Below are positions 18,701 through 24,808 of a DNA stretch of 64,000 bases, in pieces. The notes below the pieces were generated by a model, which saw nothing but the letters and a program-made list of their open reading frames with translations, was not told the origin of the DNA and did no database searches. A program made the translations under genes and the position numbers. Source of the DNA: an uncultured Cyclobacteriaceae bacterium (GTDB lineage: Bacteria; Bacteroidota; Bacteroidia; Cytophagales; Cyclobacteriaceae); assembly GCA_905479015.1 (NCBI GenBank), contig CAJQKV010000011.1, forward strand, positions 1-64,000. Direction: 5' to 3'. Position 1 is the first letter of the stretch. Each line of letters begins with the position of its first letter.

Positions 18701-18943
18701 TATAAGACTATCAGGAAACTTGAGCTGTGCTTCCGTTTCAAAAAACCCATAATGCATCATTCGAGCACCTAAATTGTTGCCTATTAAAGAAATCCGCGCC
18801 CCTTTAGCGATCACTAATTTATCAGAAGTGCTGCAGCCGCTTAGGCCCGTACATCCAAAAAAAACAAAAACAAAAAGCGCGCCAAAGGAGGTTGCCTTTT
18901 TGGTTCTTTTAATTAATACCCTCTTTAGCTTAATCATTAACAT
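15770..18943 (-). CDS. SGNH hydrolase - PVC-type dehydrogenase - HEAT - cytochrome c fusion lipoprotein
   Basis: About 1057 residues from the ATG at 18943; the frame can begin at a TTG at 18952. A lipobox (LSGC) follows the hydrophobic leader, so it is a lipoprotein. Domains in order are an SGNH/GDSL-type hydrolase (~45-285: ISLIGNNLG, later IDGMQLNEEGYRIF) and a beta-propeller of the PVC-type 'membrane-bound dehydrogenase' family (~385-720, LATLTVPKGYEIELFASEE, LYIVDWHNVLVGHMQHN). HEAT-like repeats follow (~740-900), then a cytochrome c domain with CATCH at ~945-949 and Met ligand candidates after it. It probably oxidises a sugar or sugar alcohol and passes electrons to the haem. The propeller's usual partner here is the fused esterase-like domain, suggesting action on acylated glycans. 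Confidence 0.87.
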   Translation of the reverse strand: MLMIKLKRVLIKRTKKATSFGALFVFVFFGCTGLSGCSTSDKLVIAKGARISLIGNNLGARMMHYGFFETEAQLKFPDSLIVIRNLCDGGNTPGFRPHSGRNEPWAFPGADQFQDDLAQKSGSEGHFETPDQWLDRLDTDLIIGFFGFNESFEDSAGLTLFIDELHAFITHTQAQKYNGMHSPELVLVSPIAFQDLSKMEDLPDGIEINRRLKMYTHAMAQVALEEKIFFIDVYTPSIKWFSEKKLTIDGMQLNEEGYRIFSSFLSNTLFGQGEKGKEIDFEELRARVLDKNWYWQNDFKMPNGVHVFGRRYDPFGSDNYPDELKKIRELTQIRDTAIWSFMQNSPYDVALADGQTQELAAVETNYRNTEEVSYLYGEEALATLTVPKGYEIELFASEETFPDLANPVQLSFDDKGRLWVATMPSYPHYKPGDAKPNDKLLILEDTNGDGKADQQTVFADGLHLPIGFELAAEGVYISQGNHLKLYKDVDGDDRADEVEMLLSGFDDHDTHHAISAFTVDPSGAIYMGEGVFLHTNVETPYGPVRATNGGFYRYTPQQHKLERTAQLSIPNPWGIAFDAWGQNFFCDTSGPDVRWMMPGSIKSTYGISSPKSQNLIEEAHRVRPTSGLEFVSSRHFPEEVQGDLLINNTIGFLGTKQHKFIGKGTGYESKHRQDLIVGTDPNFRPVDMEFAPDGSLYIVDWHNVLVGHMQHNARDPLRDHAHGRIYRVTYPSRPLVVPASIDGVSIAVLLDHLKLPEYRTRYRSRRALRGKDADLVSAALKVWVANLDPNDQAYDHHLLEALWVSWGNNQIDLDLLDEVFHSENHRLRAAAVRVMRYMGVQIPRSEEWIIQASADPHGQVRLEAIVAASWLDEEVAQKVLSAVARLPLDDWMRDTYNAVASNFGILVVSEMDEQNKSREERVDLEESDLELYHLGKSIYAKDGYCATCHQVDGKGIKSAGFPPLKGTQWVLGDEERLIKITLNGVMGKMEVMEKSYSGKVPMMAFGSLLNDREIAGVLTYVRNSFGNKAAAISPEKVKQVREDTKDKKGYYLVEELE

Positions 18944-19139
18944 GACTCTCAATGTAAGATTAACTCTTAAAACTAATCCATTATTTATAAAACCTTGTTC
19001 CCGTGATGATATTTAATTGGAAACATACAGCAGCACCTCAAGGTTTAAAATAAAACTGAAACCGCTTCTAACAATATTATTTGATTTAATCATATTGCTT
19101 ATTACATTTAGGTTATCGAAAATATAAATACAATAAACT

Positions 19140-19610
19140 ATGGCTGAATTCAATATCAACATCAATGGAGTGGTAAGTAAGGTTGATGCCGATCCCGATA
19201 CACCTATTTTATGGGTATTGCGTGATCACCTAGATTTGGTAGGAACCAAATATGGCTGTGGAATTGCTCAATGCGGTGCATGCACGGTTCATTTAAATGG
19301 TTCAGCCATTCGGTCTTGTTCTGTAGCGATAAGTGCTGTGGGTGATCAAGCAATCACTACTATTGAAGGCATTTCAAAATCAACCTCAACCTTGGAAAAC
19401 ATAGTAAAAGAAGCTTGGTTAACCCACGACGTAGCCCAATGCGGTTATTGTCAATCTGGACAGATTATGAACGCCACAGCCCTTCTCAAAACCAATTCAA
19501 ATCCATCCGATGAAGAGATAGATCGCGCCATGACAGGTAATATTTGCCGATGTGGTACTTATACAAGGATAAAAACTGCCATCAAAACCGCAGCCGCTCA
19601 ACTCACTTAA
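19140..19610 (+). CDS. (2Fe-2S) subunit of molybdenum hydroxylase (IorA type)
   Basis: A 156-residue protein. The N-terminal plant-ferredoxin-like domain holds the first cluster (CGIAQCGAC, plus the following Cys in RSCSV); the helical domain holds the second (CGYCQSGQ and CRCGTY). It is the small electron-transfer subunit of the xanthine-dehydrogenase/isoquinoline 1-oxidoreductase family and passes electrons from molybdopterin to an acceptor. It lacks a signal peptide and would be co-exported with its Tat-targeted partner. The partner gene starts 12 nt after this stop (ATG at 19623), so the two form one operon. Confidence 0.93.
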   Translation: MAEFNININGVVSKVDADPDTPILWVLRDHLDLVGTKYGCGIAQCGACTVHLNGSAIRSCSVAISAVGDQAITTIEGISKSTSTLENIVKEAWLTHDVAQCGYCQSGQIMNATALLKTNSNPSDEEIDRAMTGNICRCGTYTRIKTAIKTAAAQLT

Positions 19611-19622
19611 ATATTGCATAGA

Positions 19623-21812
19623 ATGACACTTGTTAAAACAAAATACAATAGAAGATCTTTTTTAAAAGTTTCTGCAGCCTCGAGTGGGGGCATGATGCTT
19701 GGCTTTAGCTGGCTCGCCAGTTGCAACCCTACCCAAGAGCAAGCCCTATCCATGCCTGAATCGTGGTTCGATATCAATGCCTTCATTAAAATAGGAGAAA
19801 ATGGCTTGGTAACCATCTTTTCACCCAATCCAGAAATTGGTCAAAACATTAAGACATCCATGCCTATGGTTGTGGCCGAAGAATTGGATGTCGCATGGAA
19901 AGATGTCATAGTGGAGCAGGCAGCTTTAGATACGCACAAATATGAGAGGCAAATTGCAGGAGGAAGCCAATCTATTCGACGCGGATGGCAAGGCTTAAGA
20001 ATGGCGGGTGCCACGGCAAGACATATGCTCATGGAGGCGGCAGCTAAGGAATGGAAGGTCACTGTATCCAGCCTTTCTACCAATGAAGGGGTCATCAAGC
20101 ACGATGAATCTAATAGAACCATTAGCTATGGTGAAATGGCGGCAACAGCCAGCACACTTGAAGTCCCAGAAAAAATTGAATTAAAAGATCCAAAGGATTT
20201 TAAAATCATAGGGCAACCAACCAAAAATGTGGATGGTGAGAAGATCATTTCGGGAGCCCCTCTTTTTGGTTTAGACTTCAAAAGGGAAGGCATGAAAATC
20301 TCAATGATTGAGCACTCACCTGCCTTCGGAATGAAATTGAAAGGCTTCAATGAAGAGGTAATCAAATCAATGCCAGGCATCTCTGATGTATTGGTCATTA
20401 ATACAGCTCCTAAAGAGGCCGCGTGGTCAAATGTCAATGCGTTCACTGAGGTCATTGCTATCGTAGGTAACACTACTTGGCAGGTCATGAAAGCCAAAAA
20501 AGCACTAATAGTAGAATGGGAATGGGATTCTCCTGCTGAAAATAGTCAAGACCACGAATTCAAACTTGAACAATCTCTCCAATCTGGAGTTAAAGAATTG
20601 GCACGAAAAGACGGAAATCCCGAACAAACTTTCAAAAATGCATCTCAAGTTATCGAAAAGATCTTTAGCGCACCTTTTCTTGCCCATAATACCATGGAGC
20701 CTATGAATTTCTTTGCTGAGGTAAGCAAAGAAAAAGCTGAACTGATCGGACCCATTCAAACGCCTGAAGCTATGGGGAAGAGTATCTCCAACCTTTTAGA
20801 TATACCTATTGAAAATGTAACGGTCATGCTTACCCGAATGGGAGGTGGATTTGGACGACGATTGTATGGAAATTTTGGATTAGAAGCTGCCACAATATCG
20901 TATAATACGGGAAAACCTATCAAACTCATTTACACGAGGGAAGATGACATGACTCAGGGAGTTTACCGACCTGCCTATAAAGTAAAATATAGAGCTGCGC
21001 TAGATGAGAAAAATGAGCTCATCGGATTTTCAATCCATGGTACAGGCATTCATGAAAGTCCTGTTTATGAAAATCGATTTCCCGCTGGAGCAGTACCCAA
21101 TTACTTAGCTGAAAAGATGAGTATTGATTCAAACATCTCAACTGGTGCTTGGCGGGCACCTAGATCCAATTTCATTGCAGGAGCGGAACAATCTTTTTTA
21201 GATGAAGTTGCGGAAGCTGCCGGCAAAGATCCCATTGATTTTAGATTAGAATTATTTGATCGCGCTATCAAAAATCCCATCGGATCTGACAATGATTATG
21301 ATCCGGAAAGATATGCCGGAGTACTAAAATTGGTAAGGGATAAATCTAATTGGGGTATCAAAACCGAAGGCGTTTACAGAGGTGTTTCTGCTTACTTTTG
21401 TCACAATACCTACGTTGCACAAGTCCTTGATATGGTATTGGTAAACGGTAAACACAAAATCAAGAAGGTTTGGTGTGCCATTGACTGTGGCATTGTCATC
21501 AACCCTGAAGGAGCCATCAATCAAGCCGAAGGAGGCATCATCGATGGCATTGGACATGCGATGTACAGCAACCTGACTTTTGATAAAGGCAGCCCAATAC
21601 AAAAAAACTTTGATACCTACAGCATGATTCGACACCATCAAGCACCTTCAGAAATAGAAGTCTTTTTTGTCGATAATGGGATTGATCCAACCGGACTTGG
21701 GGAACCTACCCTACCTCCAATTTCTGGAGCATTGGCCAATGCCATTTATCAAGCCAGTGGTCAAAGATTGTACAAACAACCCTTCATTCAACAGGACATC
21801 AAATTGGGTTAA
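19623..21812 (+). CDS. Molybdopterin-binding subunit of molybdenum hydroxylase (IorB type)
   Basis: About 729 residues from ATG at 19623; a TTG at 19614 lies just 3 nt after the previous stop and is less likely. It begins with a twin-arginine signal (NRRSFLKVSAAS). Molybdopterin-binding motifs include the GGGFGRR loop, GAWRAPRSNF, and near the end GLGEPTLPPISGALANA, which carries the catalytic Glu of the xanthine oxidase family. It hydroxylates a heteroaromatic or aldehyde substrate using water; substrate cannot be told. Exported IorB-like enzymes without a FAD subunit normally hand electrons to cytochrome c. The length is the usual one for IorB. A TlpA-like thioredoxin follows 112 nt downstream. 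Confidence 0.92.
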   Translation: MTLVKTKYNRRSFLKVSAASSGGMMLGFSWLASCNPTQEQALSMPESWFDINAFIKIGENGLVTIFSPNPEIGQNIKTSMPMVVAEELDVAWKDVIVEQAALDTHKYERQIAGGSQSIRRGWQGLRMAGATARHMLMEAAAKEWKVTVSSLSTNEGVIKHDESNRTISYGEMAATASTLEVPEKIELKDPKDFKIIGQPTKNVDGEKIISGAPLFGLDFKREGMKISMIEHSPAFGMKLKGFNEEVIKSMPGISDVLVINTAPKEAAWSNVNAFTEVIAIVGNTTWQVMKAKKALIVEWEWDSPAENSQDHEFKLEQSLQSGVKELARKDGNPEQTFKNASQVIEKIFSAPFLAHNTMEPMNFFAEVSKEKAELIGPIQTPEAMGKSISNLLDIPIENVTVMLTRMGGGFGRRLYGNFGLEAATISYNTGKPIKLIYTREDDMTQGVYRPAYKVKYRAALDEKNELIGFSIHGTGIHESPVYENRFPAGAVPNYLAEKMSIDSNISTGAWRAPRSNFIAGAEQSFLDEVAEAAGKDPIDFRLELFDRAIKNPIGSDNDYDPERYAGVLKLVRDKSNWGIKTEGVYRGVSAYFCHNTYVAQVLDMVLVNGKHKIKKVWCAIDCGIVINPEGAINQAEGGIIDGIGHAMYSNLTFDKGSPIQKNFDTYSMIRHHQAPSEIEVFFVDNGIDPTGLGEPTLPPISGALANAIYQASGQRLYKQPFIQQDIKLG

Positions 21813-21924
21813 CGCCTACATGCAATAAAATACTAGGGAATAAAACAGGAAACAATAATAAAATGCTTCTTTTGACTTTTTTTAATAAAAAAAGTAGCCT
21901 CTTTTGTCCGAAAACTAAAAGTTT

Positions 21925-22407
21925 ATGAAGTTATTTTATCTTGTACTCACATGCTACTTTTTGGGTTTCACAGCGCATGCTCAATTGAAAGAGAATACAC
22001 AAGCACCCAATTTTGACTTAATGAGTTATAACGGATTAAGGGTACAACTAGAAACCGGTCAAAGTAAAATCACTATTGTTAATTTTTGGGCCAGTTGGTG
22101 CGGTCCCTGTATCAAATCGTTGGACCATACTATCATTCCTTTGTATAACGAGTATGATCGTACAGAAGTGAATGTAATTGGAATAAGTAATGACATCAAA
22201 GAAGAAAAATGGCGTACAGCCATTGAAAGATATAAGATTCCTTGGGTCAATGTTTGGGACGAAGACCGAAAGTTGGTGAGGGCCTATGAAGTACCCGCCA
22301 TACCTACCTATTTTTTAGTCAATCAAGCAGGCGTCATTGTTGCCTCAAATGTGTACGCCAATCAGCTTAAAAATGCTGTCAAAAAAGCTCTTAAAGATTT
22401 AAATTGA
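21925..22407 (+). CDS. TlpA-like thioredoxin-fold protein, exported
   Basis: A 160-residue protein with a signal peptide (1-19, cleaved after HAQ) and a TlpA/ResA-like thioredoxin domain. The redox motif is WCGPC with Cys 59 and 62, followed by the cis-Pro segment VPAIPTYFLV. It should act in the periplasm as a disulfide reductase, for example on apocytochrome or other cysteine proteins; many haem c proteins are encoded nearby. It follows the IorAB genes on the same strand at 112 nt, and a strong bidirectional terminator lies 92 nt beyond its stop. Confidence 0.9.
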   Translation: MKLFYLVLTCYFLGFTAHAQLKENTQAPNFDLMSYNGLRVQLETGQSKITIVNFWASWCGPCIKSLDHTIIPLYNEYDRTEVNVIGISNDIKEEKWRTAIERYKIPWVNVWDEDRKLVRAYEVPAIPTYFLVNQAGVIVASNVYANQLKNAVKKALKDLN

Positions 22408-22498
22408 AGGGCTTTGTTGTAGTCATCAATATAAGTCTTGACTGTTTTTAATCGAGCTGTAAAAGCTCAACGTAATGGTCATTTCCATAGGTCCTATC

Positions 22499-22539
22499 AT
22501 TTAAAAAGCCCTTAACTTTTGGCTAAGGGCTTTTTAAAT
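22499..22539. terminator. Bidirectional intrinsic terminator
   Basis: A perfect 16-bp inverted repeat, 22499-22514 against 22524-22539, core AAGCCCTTA/TAAGGGCTT with a 9-nt loop and A/T flanks, so it ends in a U-tract on either strand. It sits between the convergent TlpA-like and DsrE-like genes and probably serves both. Confidence 0.9.
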
Positions 22540-22573
22540 CAATAAAGGCAAGGTAAAACTATAAAAGTTAAAA

Positions 22574-23251
22574 TTATGCCCCAGCAAAAATATAGCCACA
22601 GCCATTGGCCTGTGCTCTCCCTAGTGACCAAACACCTGAGGGCACTAATTGAATGCCTGGAAGTAATCCATTGATCCACTCGTTATAAACCTCGGTAGGG
22701 TCCATATTCATTTTTCTGGCTGCCCTTCCACTATGCACTTTGGTAGCTAAATCACAAGCGCAAAATAGGGCACCTCGTTCTTGTAGCCTTTTAATCCCGT
22801 CTATACCTAAGGGCGGAAAGTCCTTTCCTTGAGGTTCATAGACGGTATTTCTTAATGACAGCGTACCCGTATTGTTATCATTTATACCAAACAATTCACC
22901 CACTTTATATTTTTCCCAAATCTCATCGTTAAAGGCATAGGGCAATCCGTTGTGCCTCAATACGGTCATGGCGGTAATATCATCATCATTGCTCCCTGTT
23001 TGGTTATTACTTGTATAAAAAGCCCAATTCCAAATGATCGATGTTACATCACTCGCTGATCCATCATAAACAATTCGATGGATTCCTTTGATGTTTTTGA
23101 ACCAATCATCTGCTTGAGAATATTTGGATTCGGCCAACTGATCAGATTCGGCATAGGCAGGATGGGTTAAAAAAGGCAGAGAGGTAGCTGTCGCGCCAAG
23201 CGCCATGGCGCCAAAAAACTTGCGCCTTGATTTAAGATGAGTCTTTTTCAT
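22574..23251 (-). CDS. Tat-exported DsrE-fold protein
   Basis: A 225-residue protein with a twin-arginine signal (SRRKFFGAMALGA, cleavage near AYA-ES). The mature part shows the pattern of periplasmic DsrE/DsrF-like proteins: IHRIVYDGS first strand, 'ITAMTVLRHNGLPYAFNDEIWEKY', GALFCACDLATK, and the C-terminal 'PGIQLVPSGVWSLGRAQANGC'. Cys residues in the CAC segment and in the final NGC are candidate sulfur carriers. It lies 75 nt downstream of a TsdA-like dihaem cytochrome on the same strand and is likely co-expressed. I infer a role in binding or relaying sulfane sulfur in the periplasm. The fold assignment is by pattern and the function is open. Confidence 0.7.
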   Translation of the reverse strand: MKKTHLKSRRKFFGAMALGATATSLPFLTHPAYAESDQLAESKYSQADDWFKNIKGIHRIVYDGSASDVTSIIWNWAFYTSNNQTGSNDDDITAMTVLRHNGLPYAFNDEIWEKYKVGELFGINDNNTGTLSLRNTVYEPQGKDFPPLGIDGIKRLQERGALFCACDLATKVHSGRAARKMNMDPTEVYNEWINGLLPGIQLVPSGVWSLGRAQANGCGYIFAGA

Positions 23252-23326
23252 TCATTGATTGTTTATGATCGTAAAAATATTTGTAATACAATATGAAAAA
23301 ATCTCCGGAGATCCGAATGGGTTTTC

Positions 23327-24289
23327 CTATTTATTCTTGATCAAATTGAACTTTTGCTTGTATAAAGCAATGATGGGTTGAAAAGGTCCTAATTGATGCT
23401 CACTGATACTAAATGTATCAACATAAGGGGGATAAGGCGTGGAAACGGGCTTGCGCTTCAAATCGGGAAAATCAAGCTCCAAATTGACTTTAATTGGCCT
23501 TTTTTGTTGATTAATGTAGCCCGCCACATCATAGGCATCTCCATCCGATAACATGGGTGATTCATAAGTAACGCCATAAGGCATATTCCCCTTGATAAAC
23601 TGGGCCGCAGTAATTACCCTGGACATACCTGCACCATTGTTATATGAATCGGAACCCCAAAGTGGTGGATATTCATATGAATTAGTCTTCGATTTCTTGA
23701 TCCCTTCACCTTTACTTCCATGACACAAGACACATTGTGCTTTATAAACTGCCATTCCATTTTCTAGATTTACCACTCTATTGGGAAGGTTGATTTGCAT
23801 AAAACCTTGACCGAATACTTTTCCTTCTTTGGGTGCGTTGCGTCCAATCCATTTGAGATAGCTGACCAATGCTTTCATTTCATCACTATCTATGGCCATC
23901 ATGCCACCATTCATGCTCCGCTCCATACAACCATTGATCCGTTCTTGAATCGTCCCTAATTTATGCTCTCTCCCCCTGTATTGAGGGAAGCGATTGACTA
24001 CTCCGACCAAAGAAGCGGCAAAGGGTTTGGTCCCAGCTAATAAATGACAATTACCGCAAGCTAAATTATTGCCAGAAAATACTTTATCTAGCTGCTCAAC
24101 GCTGGGACCTATGTAATTGGTTGTATTTTGAAAAAGTTCAAAGCCATATTTCACCCATTTGCTTTTAGGTGAGTCATCTAAGAAAGTCACATCATATTCG
24201 TCCTTGATCTCTGGTGAATCTTGGGCAGGTAAGGCAGTAAAATTAAAATGAATAAACCCCATGTAAATGCAAAGGGTCAGTACCGTCAA
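23327..24289 (-). CDS. Dihaem cytochrome c, TsdA (thiosulfate dehydrogenase)-like
   Basis: About 320 residues with a hydrophobic leader and two c-type haem motifs: CGNCH at 78-82 and CVLCH at 186-190. Between them INGCMERSMNG places Cys121 where TsdA has its unusual cysteine haem ligand, and the 'SLVGVVNRFPQYRGRE' segment is also typical. TsdA couples thiosulfate to tetrathionate in the periplasm; related proteins include SoxA. The start is uncertain: 24289 is TTG and the first ATG is at 24262 (MGFIHF). The frame stays open upstream to 24347 with a basic-hydrophobic stretch but no ATG, GTG or further TTG before 24289. It precedes the DsrE-like gene. Confidence 0.82.
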   Translation of the reverse strand: MTVLTLCIYMGFIHFNFTALPAQDSPEIKDEYDVTFLDDSPKSKWVKYGFELFQNTTNYIGPSVEQLDKVFSGNNLACGNCHLLAGTKPFAASLVGVVNRFPQYRGREHKLGTIQERINGCMERSMNGGMMAIDSDEMKALVSYLKWIGRNAPKEGKVFGQGFMQINLPNRVVNLENGMAVYKAQCVLCHGSKGEGIKKSKTNSYEYPPLWGSDSYNNGAGMSRVITAAQFIKGNMPYGVTYESPMLSDGDAYDVAGYINQQKRPIKVNLELDFPDLKRKPVSTPYPPYVDTFSISEHQLGPFQPIIALYKQKFNLIKNK

Positions 24290-24658
24290 TAATATGAATA
24301 TTGAGCAGATGATCTTTATTCCAAAAATATAACCTCGATTTCTTTTTTAAAAAACATAGAGGTCCTTCAATCTTCTGGAAAATACATAAAACTGGCTCTT
24401 TTCATTCATTAGAAAAGTCAAATGGTTGATCTACAATAAATGAATCATTGATGTTTCTACGGACAAAAATAAGTTGAAAAGCTTGAATAGTGAAAGTAAT
24501 ATTTATGAAAAGGCTGGGTTACCCTCTTTACAAGAGAGACACATAACAAACAAGAAGGAACCCGCTGGCCAAAAAATGACTGGTTTTGAGAAGGAAGGTG
24601 CCTAGGGCTCCAGTGCGGGTGACTAACAAAAAAAGTCGCTATAAAATAACGACTCTTG
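24290..24658. other. Intergenic region before tRNA-Thr, contains an imperfect inverted repeat
   Basis: No protein gene is visible. ACCCGCTGG at 24560-24568 pairs with CCAGTGCGGGT at 24610-24620 with a 2-nt bulge and ~41-nt loop, near the end of the tRNA-Thr transcript. A possible -7 box for the TsdA-like gene (TATTTTTG on the minus strand, 24322-24329) is also here, without a clear -33 element. Confidence 0.4.
24628..24654 (-). terminator. Intrinsic terminator after tRNA-Thr
   Basis: On the minus strand AGTCG (24654-24650) pairs with CGACT (24638-24634), extended by partly paired AT bases, and is followed by a run of seven T. It begins 5 nt beyond the tRNA 3' end. Confidence 0.75.
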
Positions 24659-24732
24659 AGCCTCCTGTCGGATTCGAACCAACGACCCGCGCATTACAAG
24701 TGCGCTGCTCTGGCCAACTGAGCTAAGGAGGC
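24659..24732 (-). tRNA. tRNA-Thr (anticodon TGT)
   Basis: Minus-strand cloverleaf of 74 nt: acceptor GCCTCCT/AGGAGGC, D-arm with AGCTCAGTTGG, anticodon loop CTTGTAA within a GCGCA/TGCGC stem giving TGT, and T-loop GGTTCGAATCC. The CCA end is not encoded. It is followed by an intrinsic terminator. Confidence 0.95.
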
Positions 24733-24808
24733 TTATACTCTACATTCTATCAATGCGAGTGCAAATGTAATCCAGCTAGTTATTATTGCAAACTTGAACT
24801 CGATTTTT

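Noticed and set aside
24659-24732. tRNA-Thr as an integration site for a mobile element
   Set aside because: No integrase and no direct repeat of the tRNA 3' end were found in the window.
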